DNA from: Actinomycetes bacterium
GTDB taxonomy: Bacteria > Actinomycetota > Thermoleophilia > BMS3ABIN01
Assembly: GCA_021791195.1 (NCBI GenBank)
Contig: JAJYXB010000024.1
Span: forward strand, 47,681-111,680
Length of the DNA: 64,000 bases
Direction of reading: 5' to 3'
In this document: piece after piece, positions 58,308 through 64,000 of the stretch
Position numbering within the stretch: position 1 is the stretch's first letter
How the letters are laid out: the number at the start of each line of letters is the position of its first letter
Notes under the pieces: model-generated
The model's input: only the letters and a program-made list of their open reading frames with translations
Databases searched by the model: none
What the model was told of the DNA's origin: nothing
Translations under genes and position numbers: made by a program

Positions 58308-58552
58308 CGAGCCATGCGCTTTTTGGCGTGCGCATGAGAGAGTGTGCGGCCTTCCTCGACAGCCTTCTCTCCGCGGGCGATTCCTTCCAACAGGCTCATC
58401 CGTCGCTGCAGGGCTTCGTAGGTTTCGACATCGACCAGATAGGCGCTCGGTACACCATGTTGGGTTATGAGGATGGGCTCCTTGCTATCTTTAATCTCTG
58501 AGAGGAGCCTGGTGGCTTGGCGCTTGAGTGATGTAACAAGTTCGGTTCGCAT
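58295..58552 (-). CDS. Phd/YefM-family antitoxin
   Basis: An 85-residue antitoxin of the Phd/YefM family: EIKDSKEPILITQHGVPSAY and the helix around YLVDVETYEALQRRMSLLEG. The C-terminal helix (EEGRTLSHAHAKKRMARWL) would wrap the toxin. The first gene of the operon, it follows a palindromic operator and probably autorepresses the pair. Confidence 0.9.
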   Translation of the reverse strand: MRTELVTSLKRQATRLLSEIKDSKEPILITQHGVPSAYLVDVETYEALQRRMSLLEGIARGEKAVEEGRTLSHAHAKKRMARWLK

Positions 58553-58554
58553 AA

Positions 58555-58587
58555 AGTGATACTAAAGTATCACTGTAAATTTTGCAA
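58555..58587 (-). promoter_or_regulatory. Promoter and palindromic operator of the toxin-antitoxin operon
   Basis: On the minus strand TTGCAA (58582-58587) and TAGTAT (58559-58564) are -35 and -10 boxes with 17-base spacing. The perfect palindrome AGTGATACT-AA-AGTATCACT (58555-58574) covers the -10. The start codon at 58552 lies 6 bases after the -10 and no ribosome site fits, so this mRNA is probably leaderless as well. Confidence 0.7.
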
Positions 58588-58605
58588 GTGGCAAGATTCC
58601 GAAAG

Positions 58606-59040
58606 CAGCAAAGGTTCGAATCCCGCCGGCTGTCTTCGATATCGGGCAACAAAAAATCCTGTTAAACAAGGCATTTTCAGAGGTGTGGATAATGGTGGAG
58701 GCGGTGCAACGGTATTCGAACTCTGAGGTTTGTATTTTAAGCCGTTGGAGAGGGCTATGAAGCGAGCTCCCGCTTAAATACGCCAAGCATCAACAAACTT
58801 AGTCTGGATTGCAGTCGGCTAAGGAGCGACAGTTTTAGCAGACGCGAAACGCCTGATTGCAATAAGGCACCAGATAGCCTCGACCACTCCGAACGGCCAT
58901 GCTCCCGAAAGAAACCCATAAGTGCTGGAAAGCGCACATCCCATGGAGAATGCCAACACAAACACGCGACCCCGATGCTCGAGGGCATACATTATCATCA
59001 TGAACGTTAGAGAAATGACACCGAAAATTGTAATCATCTA
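58606..59040. repeat. Copy A of a degenerate approximately 450-base repeat
   Basis: This segment pairs with 62225-62680 in the same orientation. Best matches are TTCGA(A/T)TCC near the left end, ATCGG(G/A)CAACAAAAAAT, a TGGTGGAGGCGGTGC...TATTCGAACTCTGAG block (58693-58727), and nearly all of the small membrane-protein gene at the right end. The minus strand of the block reads GTTCGAATA...GCACCGCCTCCACCA, resembling a tRNA 3' end with CCA. Confidence 0.65.
58819..59037 (-). CDS. Small conserved membrane protein, copy 1
   Basis: A 72-residue protein with two or three membrane helices, starting ITIFGVISLTFMMIMYALE and with the conserved YGFLSGAWPFGVVEAIW segment. This pattern is common in small bacterial membrane proteins of unknown function. 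Copy 2 is at 62454-62672 and shares about 80% of residues. The first 60 bases of the two genes are almost identical. It lies in repeat copy A. Confidence 0.75.
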   Translation of the reverse strand: MITIFGVISLTFMMIMYALEHRGRVFVLAFSMGCALSSTYGFLSGAWPFGVVEAIWCLIAIRRFASAKTVAP

Positions 59041-59169
59041 CGAGCGTGCCCTTCCGATCCAAGCCTTTTCTGCCTTCCGCTCCCGCTTATTGGCGGCGTG
59101 TTTCCAATCGCGCAAATGCCGCCACCAATGGGACGCAGGCGTCAGTTGTCCTTTTCGCTTGTGAGCCAT
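59038..59169 (-). CDS. Small basic protein, copy 2 (43 aa)
   Basis: A 43-residue ORF: MAHKRKGQLTPASHWWRHLR, then DWKHAANKRERKAEKAWIGR and a short end. It is closely similar to the ORF at 57700-57834 and its stop directly abuts the start of the small membrane-protein gene. The amino-acid core is more conserved than the flanks. The function is unknown. Confidence 0.6.
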   Translation of the reverse strand: MAHKRKGQLTPASHWWRHLRDWKHAANKRERKAEKAWIGRARS

Positions 59170-59409
59170 TGTTTGTCTGCAAGTTTGAATTTAAAGACCC
59201 GGCGCGGTTTCATTTTGCCTCGACGTATTTTGCCTGCCTGGCGCACACTCGTCTTTAGTTTTTCAAAGTCTTTATCGTTCATCTGAATTCTCGATAATTG
59301 TGGGCCAGTTATGCTGCAGTATCAACTTCAATCAGTCCGCCAGTTGAGGATGGAGGGGGAACAGGCTCACTGGCCTCAAGAAGACCTTCAATATGGAACT
59401 CAATAGACA
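59170..59409. other. Gene-free stretch between small-protein gene and ISL3 remnant
   Basis: No gene or clear signal is seen in these 240 bases. Confidence 0.4.
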
Positions 59410-59684
59410 AGACCTCCCGCAAGCGGGGCCACGTATATGTCACCAATGTTTACGACCTGAAGGCCCGCCGTCTGCTGTGGAGCGGCGAAGGCCGCGCCAA
59501 GGAAACGCTGGAAGCTTTTTTCGCGTGGTTCGGGCAGGAGCGCACAGCCCAGCTTGAAGGCGTCTGCTGCGACATGTGGCTGCCCTATACCGATGTCGTC
59601 AAGGAAAAGGCCCAGCAGGCCATTCCGGTGTTCCATGACTCCAATCAGCACAACGGCGTCGTCTACGTGCAAGCCCTCCGATAA
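59410..59684 (+). pseudogene. ISL3-family transposase fragment
   Basis: The frame reads RGHVYVTNVYDLKARRLLWS, then GEGRAKETLEAFF and GVCCDMWLPYTDVVKEKA, part of the DDE catalytic domain of ISL3 transposases (first Asp at about VYDL, second at CCDMW). The N-terminal zinc-finger/HTH region and the C-terminal Glu region are absent. The fragment ends abruptly near 59684. Confidence 0.78.
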
Positions 59685-59726
59685 GAAAAAATTATTAGGA
59701 CTTGTGTTTTATCAATAATCCGGTAA

Positions 59727-60536
59727 CTAGAACTGTTTTTCGTTCAGATAGGCGCCGTGCCGGGAATGATACCATGCCTGGCCGTAGTAGCCGTCCACGC
59801 TCAGCATTCCCAGAGTGCCGCCATCCTTCTTGACCTCGAGGGTGTAATAGCCGTAGAAGGTGTCCGGATCGCCGGCCTGAGTGCCTGGCAGTTGCCTGTC
59901 CAGAAACTTCTGGGCGCGGCCGCGGGCGTCTTCCTTTTTGATGGGCATGTCAATTGTGGTTGCCGACCGCGTCTGGCCAGAGAGGCCGCCCATCATACCT
60001 CCGTAACCACCACCCATCATGCCGCCGTAACCGGCGGTGTTATTTGTTCCCCAGACGCCATTTTTAGTGTTCCACATCATATTGGGGCCGGGTTCTGGTG
60101 ATGCAACTCCGGTGTTACGGTCGATCAGCACCCCGAAGGCGCCCGCGCCGGTGCTCTGTTTCTCCACGCGCGCATAAAACCCGTTGGTGAACTCGAGAAC
60201 CTCCCGGACCTTCAGATCGGAGTTACCCCAGTAGTCGAGATAACGATTGGCTGCGTCCCGGGCCTGGTCAATGGTCAGAGGAGCGGTCGCTGTGTCGATG
60301 GGGCCTCCAAAAGTGCCTATCATGCCACCTGCGCCCATCATGCCGCCGCCGAAACCGCCGTCCATCATGCCGGCACGACCACCATAGCCGCCCATCATGC
60401 CATTGCCGTTATTCCAGCCGTAAATGCCGGCGCCGGTCGAGCCACCAGACGAGAGCCAGACGAGACCCAGAACCAATGCGATAACCGCGACGCCACCCGC
60501 GGCCAGACCCCATCAAAGCAATGCCTTGCTTTTCAT
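59727..60536 (-). pseudogene. Gly/Met-rich envelope protein with premature stop in signal sequence
   Basis: From the ATG at 60536 the frame reads MKSKALL, then TGA (60513-60515), then WGLAAGGVAVIALVLGLVWL: a clear signal sequence interrupted at codon 8. The rest (TTG 60476 onwards, 249 residues) has Gly/Met-rich repeats such as GMMGGYGGRAGMMDGGFGGG and two PepSY-like domains (about 65-130 and 170-245). Such Met-rich proteins often accompany copper resistance. The TGA may be a nonsense mutation, a sequencing error, or bypassed by the downstream TTG start; a selenocysteine in a signal peptide is unlikely. Confidence 0.65.
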
Positions 60537-60551
60537 GTGCCGGCCTCTCGG

Positions 60552-60818
60552 TCAACCGGTTAAAGCTTTTTTCTTCTCTTCAAATTCGGCCTTGTCGATC
60601 TCGCCGTTGGCATATCTCTTTCTGAGGATATCGAGCGCCGACTCACCGCCGGCCGTCGGGCCCGGCCCTGGCGCAGCCACCCCACCGGCTGTTTGCCGCA
60701 CCAGCCAGATGACAAGCAATACGATGCCAACGATTATCGCCACCATGAAGACCATCATGAATATAAAACCGATAACATTCGTGCCGCCATAACTACCCGG
60801 ACCCCATCCATCCCACAC
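60552..60818 (-). CDS. SHOCT-domain membrane protein
   Basis: An 88-residue protein: one membrane helix (about 18-42), a Gly/Pro linker, and a C-terminal SHOCT domain (LDILRKRYANGEIDKAEFEE). SHOCT proteins of this size often lie next to copper-related genes and the Gly/Met-rich protein gene just downstream. The function is unknown. Confidence 0.82.
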   Translation of the reverse strand: MWDGWGPGSYGGTNVIGFIFMMVFMVAIIVGIVLLVIWLVRQTAGGVAAPGPGPTAGGESALDILRKRYANGEIDKAEFEEKKKALTG

Positions 60819-60957
60819 TTCAACACACCTCCCTGGTAATATTCAAAGATTACCCGCGATGAAATCTTTGCAAACGTACAAGCATGGCTCGCCGGTATTG
60901 TCTTCATGTCGATAGCAACGTGGTGCGCCCGTGAAACGTCAGCGGAAAAGATCGCGG

Positions 60958-62037
60958 CTACCGTTTGATACAAACCAGTATGACGTCATCAAGCGGGATA
61001 TTTGATTTACCGGGGACGGACTGAGAGAAAATAGCATTGGTAATGTCCTGAGCCGAAGCATCCGCATGGCGGACAAGCAACTCCTGGAGTTTTTCATACG
61101 GCTCTTCCCTGAACTCAGGGCTTTCCGTGATGCCATCAGTCATAGCCAGAAAAACATCACCTGGACCGAATGGCTCGGTCATCGATTCGATCTCCAAGGC
61201 GGGCAAAATGCCAATCGGCAACACGCGGTGGCTTTGTAGCATTTTTGCGCTCCCCTCCCGTTTTGAGAAAAGCAGAGGGGGAGGAGCCCCCGCGTTAACA
61301 TAAGCAATCTCCTTTTCGTTGATTAATGCACAAAACATGGTAATGAACATGTCCTCGGGAAGAGCCCGACTAAGGCGGAGATTCATCCCGCTGACAAAGG
61401 CAGTAAGATCCGCTGTGTGCTCAAGCGCCTCGGTCACACTTTGATTCAGCAGTGCCGCAAATAGAGACGCCGCAGTGCTTTTTCCGGATATATCCGCAAT
61501 GCAGAAGAAGAGGTTTCCATCGAGATCGGTAAAGAAATAATAATCGCCTCCCAGTTCTCTGGCAAAAGCAACTTTGCTGCCAATAGACAAGTTTCCATAG
61601 CTGTCTGGGATGGGTGCAAAAACTGACTCATGGACGCTCTTGGCAATATCGAGATCGTTATTTCTTTGCGCTTCCAGGTTGGTGATGATTCTTAGCTGCA
61701 TTGTGAGCCTGTCAATCAGAGCGGCGGTAAGGATGTATATGAACGAGTGCGATAAAGTGTTAAAAATCACTCCGGCGTGGCCTATTCCTGCTTCAAGTTT
61801 TAAATGGGCAACGAGTTCAGCCGCGGCGGCGACAATGGCGACAAGTACCCCGAACCGCAAACCTTGGAAATAGGTGCCAACGATAACAGGAATGAGAACA
61901 AAAGCGGTCAGCTCGGGCAGATAATCAGATACATCGGCGACGCTGATAGCTACAGCAACGACTAAAGTCGTGATGATGACAACTGCTCGGTTTGCTCGCG
62001 ACATTTCCAGCCCGCCCCGGTGATTATCCTGGTTCAT
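60958..62037 (-). CDS. SpoIIE-family PP2C phosphatase with N-terminal membrane domain
   Basis: A 359-residue membrane protein with about four to five N-terminal helices (residues 15-110), a helical linker and a C-terminal PP2C/SpoIIE domain with ELGGDYYFFTDLDGNLFFCI, DISGKSTAASLFAALL, YVNAGAPPPLL and MTDGITES. These Asp residues bind two metals. The family dephosphorylates anti-anti-sigma (STAS) proteins. No STAS or anti-sigma gene is adjacent; the RsbR-N-like gene at 19942 is distant. Confidence 0.85.
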   Translation of the reverse strand: MNQDNHRGGLEMSRANRAVVIITTLVVAVAISVADVSDYLPELTAFVLIPVIVGTYFQGLRFGVLVAIVAAAAELVAHLKLEAGIGHAGVIFNTLSHSFIYILTAALIDRLTMQLRIITNLEAQRNNDLDIAKSVHESVFAPIPDSYGNLSIGSKVAFARELGGDYYFFTDLDGNLFFCIADISGKSTAASLFAALLNQSVTEALEHTADLTAFVSGMNLRLSRALPEDMFITMFCALINEKEIAYVNAGAPPPLLFSKREGSAKMLQSHRVLPIGILPALEIESMTEPFGPGDVFLAMTDGITESPEFREEPYEKLQELLVRHADASAQDITNAIFSQSVPGKSNIPLDDVILVCIKR

Positions 62038-62453
62038 TTACAAGTGTAGCAAAAGCAATTTACGGAAATAACTTGCAGGCCGAGAGGCAAACCGATCCCG
62101 ATGGGCGGTGGCATGAGCATGATGGGCGGCGGCACAATGATGAAAGGCAGCGCCGGCACGAGCGGACAGGCGACCGCGAATATTTCCCGAGACACAACGC
62201 ATAAACCGGCCTGCATCGTCGTAATGAAAGTTCGATTCCAGCTCGCTGCTTACGTTATCGGACAACAAAAAATGCCTCTCTCGAGCCATTTTCCCGAACA
62301 AGTTTATGGTGGAGGCGGTGCTTCGTTATTCGAACTCTGAGATGAATATTTTGAGCTGGTTGGAAAGAGCGATAATGCGGATTTCTGCCTAAATGTCCAA
62401 TCCTGGATACAAATGAGTGGCCATCACCAGGTCTGTGCCGGAATTTCCTTCGA
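62038..62453. other. Gene-poor stretch with fragment of a Met/Gly-rich gene and repeat copy B
   Basis: A short frame at about 62101 reads MGGGMSMMGGGTMM, a remnant of a Gly/Met-rich gene like the one at 59727. The tRNA-3'-end-like block (62307-62341) matches 58693-58727. The first part of repeat copy B lies here. No intact gene is seen. Confidence 0.5.
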
Positions 62454-62680
62454 TCAGCAAACAACGGATTCAGTAGATACGAAACGTCTTGTCGCAATGG
62501 CGCACCAGATAGCCTCGACGGCGCCGAACGGCCACGCCCCCGAAAGAAACCCATAAGTACTGGACAACGCACAACCGACGGCAAAGGCCAGCACATATAC
62601 GCGACCTCGTGGCTCCAGCGCGTACATTATCATCATGAACGTTAGAGAAATCACACCGAAAATTGTAATCATTATTCGAG
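62225..62680. repeat. Copy B of a degenerate approximately 450-base repeat
   Basis: Pairs with 58606-59040 in the same orientation; see that entry. Most identical at both the block 62307-62341 and the final 60 bases (start of the small membrane-protein gene, 62610-62672). Confidence 0.65.
62454..62672 (-). CDS. Small conserved membrane protein, copy 2
   Basis: A 72-residue paralogue of the protein at 58819: MYALEPRGRVYVLAFAVGCA and YGFLSGAWPFGAVEAIW are conserved. Two or three membrane helices are predicted. It lies at the end of repeat copy B. Its conservation between two otherwise degenerate copies suggests selection. The function is unknown. Confidence 0.75.
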   Translation of the reverse strand: MITIFGVISLTFMMIMYALEPRGRVYVLAFAVGCALSSTYGFLSGAWPFGAVEAIWCAIATRRFVSTESVVC

Positions 62681-62884
62681 CCTCCGTGATGAGAGCGAAT
62701 ATTTCATCGCCACTGTTTCTTTAACAGCATCTGTATTATTCAATGCAGCATGTCTCGTTGTCCCAACTTTGAATATCGCGCAAAGTATAATATTTAAGAA
62801 ATTACGGTGTACAGCTCCATCTTCCTTGACATCGAATTCCCTGTAAAGTATTTTAGTACATACTTATTTAAACCCGGGAGCACA

Positions 62885-63196
62885 ATGAAGGAATCGGCCG
62901 AACTATTCAAGACACTGTCCGTTGATAAAAGAATCGAGATCATAGAGCTGCTAAAGAAAGAAGCCATGAGCGTCAATTCGATGGCCGAGGCTCTGGGAAT
63001 AACCTCGTCGGCGGTTTCGCAGCACCTGCGCGTGCTTAAAAGCGCCGGTTTGGTCAGAGATGAAAGGAAGGGTTATTGGATCTACTATTCGCTGGACCGA
63101 GACACTCTGGAAAAGGCCCGGGAAAGGCTGAACAGAGTATGCACCTGTGGCTGCCAAAATAAAAACGCAAGCAGGAAAAAATGCTCAGGCAGCTAG
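62885..63196 (+). CDS. ArsR-family regulator with C-terminal cysteines
   Basis: A 103-residue winged-helix repressor: FKTLSVDKRIEIIELL, HTH TSSAVSQHLRVLKSAGL, wing YWIYYSLDRD. It lacks the Cys pair in the DNA-binding helix; instead the C-terminal tail has Cys86, Cys88, Cys90 (RVCTCGCQ) and Cys100, which may form a metal site. ATG 62885 follows a GGGAG site; the open frame begins at 62807. It is followed by a Cys-rich peptide and a CopD-like membrane-protein gene. Confidence 0.85.
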   Translation: MKESAELFKTLSVDKRIEIIELLKKEAMSVNSMAEALGITSSAVSQHLRVLKSAGLVRDERKGYWIYYSLDRDTLEKARERLNRVCTCGCQNKNASRKKCSGS

Positions 63197-63265
63197 GAGA
63201 GCACAATATTTTTTTCTTATCTAATTAAGTTTATCTGCATTAACTTAAGAAGGGAGGTGAAACTC

Positions 63266-63385
63266 ATGACGAGTGACAACAGAGAAAATCAAGCCATCGA
63301 CAAGAAAGAAGAGCAGGAACAGGAAAACGACAGCACAAAGGGCTCATGTGGCTGCGGTTGCGTTCCCCCAATCGAAACCAAATAG
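63266..63385 (+). CDS. Cys-rich small protein (39 aa)
   Basis: A 39-residue peptide after a strong AGGGAGGTG site: a very acidic/basic N-terminal part (IDKKEEQEQENDSTKG) then the metal-binding-like motif SCGCGCVPP. It lies between an ArsR gene and a CopD-like gene. I do not recognise a family, but the CGCGC arrangement suggests metal binding or trafficking. Below standard ORF-size cutoffs. Confidence 0.6.
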   Translation: MTSDNRENQAIDKKEEQEQENDSTKGSCGCGCVPPIETK

Positions 63386-63456
63386 CGAGAGAATGTTCAG
63401 GAGAGGGTGAATCATCAAGATCGATTCACCCTCTCAATCTATTATTGGGAGGAAGG

Positions 63457-63888
63457 ATGAAAGAGATGTTTTTGGCAATATTCACCTGGCTTCATTTGAT
63501 AGCAACTGTCCTATGGATCGGCGGAATCGCTTTCATCCTGTTTATCGCCTTGCCTTCGGCCAAACAAATTATGGGCTCGGACGCTGGGAAACTCATGGGC
63601 GTAATTTCAAAGCGATTTACCCTGGTGGCAAACTGTTCAATCGCTCTTTTGGTACTCACAGGAGCGGCGATGGCAGTTCTGAATAACAGATTTTCGAGCT
63701 CTGCGATTCTTGAAAATAACTGGTTCATTATTCTGGTCGTGAAGCATATCTTGGTTTTCACAATGATTGTCATCCATTTCTATCGGGGATGGATTTTATC
63801 CCCCAGAATTATGAGAACTGAATCATGGCAAAGGCAGGCTTCCATGCAAAGACTTTCAATGAACTTGGTGAAAGGGTCGTGCCCTTAA
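63457..63888 (+). pseudogene. CopD-like membrane protein, C-terminus probably cut by insertion sequence
   Basis: The 143-residue frame starts at ATG 63457 with a GGGAGGAAG site. It shows three helices of a CopD/DUF-like haem-copper family protein: FTWLHLIATVLWIGGIAF, FTLVANCSIALLVLTGAAMA and FIILVVKHILVFTMIVIHFY, with conserved His in LHLI and VVKH. It ends abruptly at NLVKGSCP, where the family continues with another helix. From about 63872 the sequence changes to a probable insertion-sequence end, so the gene is probably truncated. If GSCP is native it is a shortened protein. Confidence 0.65.
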
Positions 63889-64000
63889 ACTTCTGTAAAT
63901 TCTAACAGCCGCTAAAGGAAGAGCGGCCATCGTTCTCCAAGATATTAGGTATCGAGTCCAATATCAAAGGAGAGACGATGGCCAGAGTAAACGGTAAGGG
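63870..64000 (+). mobile_element. Probable left end of an insertion sequence with start of its transposase
   Basis: The sequence from GGGTCGTGCCC (about 63870) to the edge is unlike its surroundings. It ends with AAAGGAGAG and ATG at 63978 opening a frame MARVNGK... that leaves the window. GCCATCGTTCTCC (63927-63939) is nearly the reverse complement of GGAGAGACGATGGC (63970-63983). The arrangement, and its position after a truncated gene, fits an insertion sequence, possibly of the IS256 type; the right end is not visible. Confidence 0.4.

Noticed and set aside
59727..60536. Reading the TGA at 60513 as selenocysteine
   Set aside because: No bacterial SECIS-like hairpin at the right distance and it falls inside a signal peptide; nonsense or error is more likely.

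Overview
The window is a high-GC bacterial chromosome segment that contains the replication-origin region. The block dnaA-dnaN-recF-DUF721-gyrB-gyrA, together with inositol-phosphate synthase, a CDP-alcohol (phosphatidylinositol-type) synthase and a PimA-like glycosyltransferase, points to an anaerobic, deep-branching actinobacterial lineage. This placement is an inference: the 808-residue GyrB carries the large C-terminal insert usual in Gram-negative bacteria, so the phylum should be confirmed by phylogeny.

Layout. 1-6014 (+): four genes of a membrane complex related to group 4 hydrogenases and complex I. The 'large subunit' has lost both Ni-binding cysteine pairs and the small subunit lacks one [4Fe-4S] ligand, so it looks like an energy-converting hydrogenase-related (Ehr-type) complex rather than a hydrogenase. 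6062-6674: a broken enolase gene. 6777-11372 (+): phosphoesterase, MFS transporter, a small unknown protein, GalT, a structured intergenic element, and SelD with an in-frame UGA (selenocysteine) that is hidden from ordinary ORF calling. 11415-15239 (-): a large hybrid histidine kinase. 15620-20424: ProA, archaeal-type class I aldolase, amidohydrolase, LarB, and an RsbR-N-like protein. 20462-27828 (-): fatty-acid synthesis cluster fabZ-fabH-fabK-fabD-fabG-fabF-accD-accA without acpP. 27988-37408 (-): gyrA, gyrB, DUF721, recF, dnaN, dnaA, with DnaA boxes upstream of dnaA. 37908-39774 (+): parA overlapping ftsZ. 39859-47457: sulfide:quinone oxidoreductase, small regulatory and deacetylase genes, BFN nuclease, tRNA-Ile(GAT), a Ycf48-like lipoprotein, a glycoside hydrolase and an HD-GYP protein. 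47535-52130 (-): PimA-like/PHP fusion, Ino1 and PI(P) synthase, a probable phosphatidylinositol mannoside pathway.

52362-56718 holds the most notable system: next to a decayed ABC transporter lie an ArsP-like permease, an ArsR repressor with an As/metal-binding ELCVCDL motif, and hgcA-hgcB, the gene pair required for mercury methylation. HgcA has the diagnostic NVWCAAGK cap-helix motif and five C-terminal membrane helices. HgcB has two [4Fe-4S] motifs, the extra conserved Cys and a terminal Cys pair. arsR has a palindrome between its -35 and -10 boxes and appears leaderless.

56719-64000 is an accessory region of lower GC full of wreckage: remnants of MntA/HepT, Mrr and ISL3 transposase genes, a ParE/Phd-type toxin-antitoxin pair, two copies each of two small genes, Gly/Met-rich and SHOCT proteins, a SpoIIE phosphatase, and a second ArsR locus with a Cys-rich 39-residue peptide and a CopD-like protein that seems cut by an insertion sequence at the right edge.
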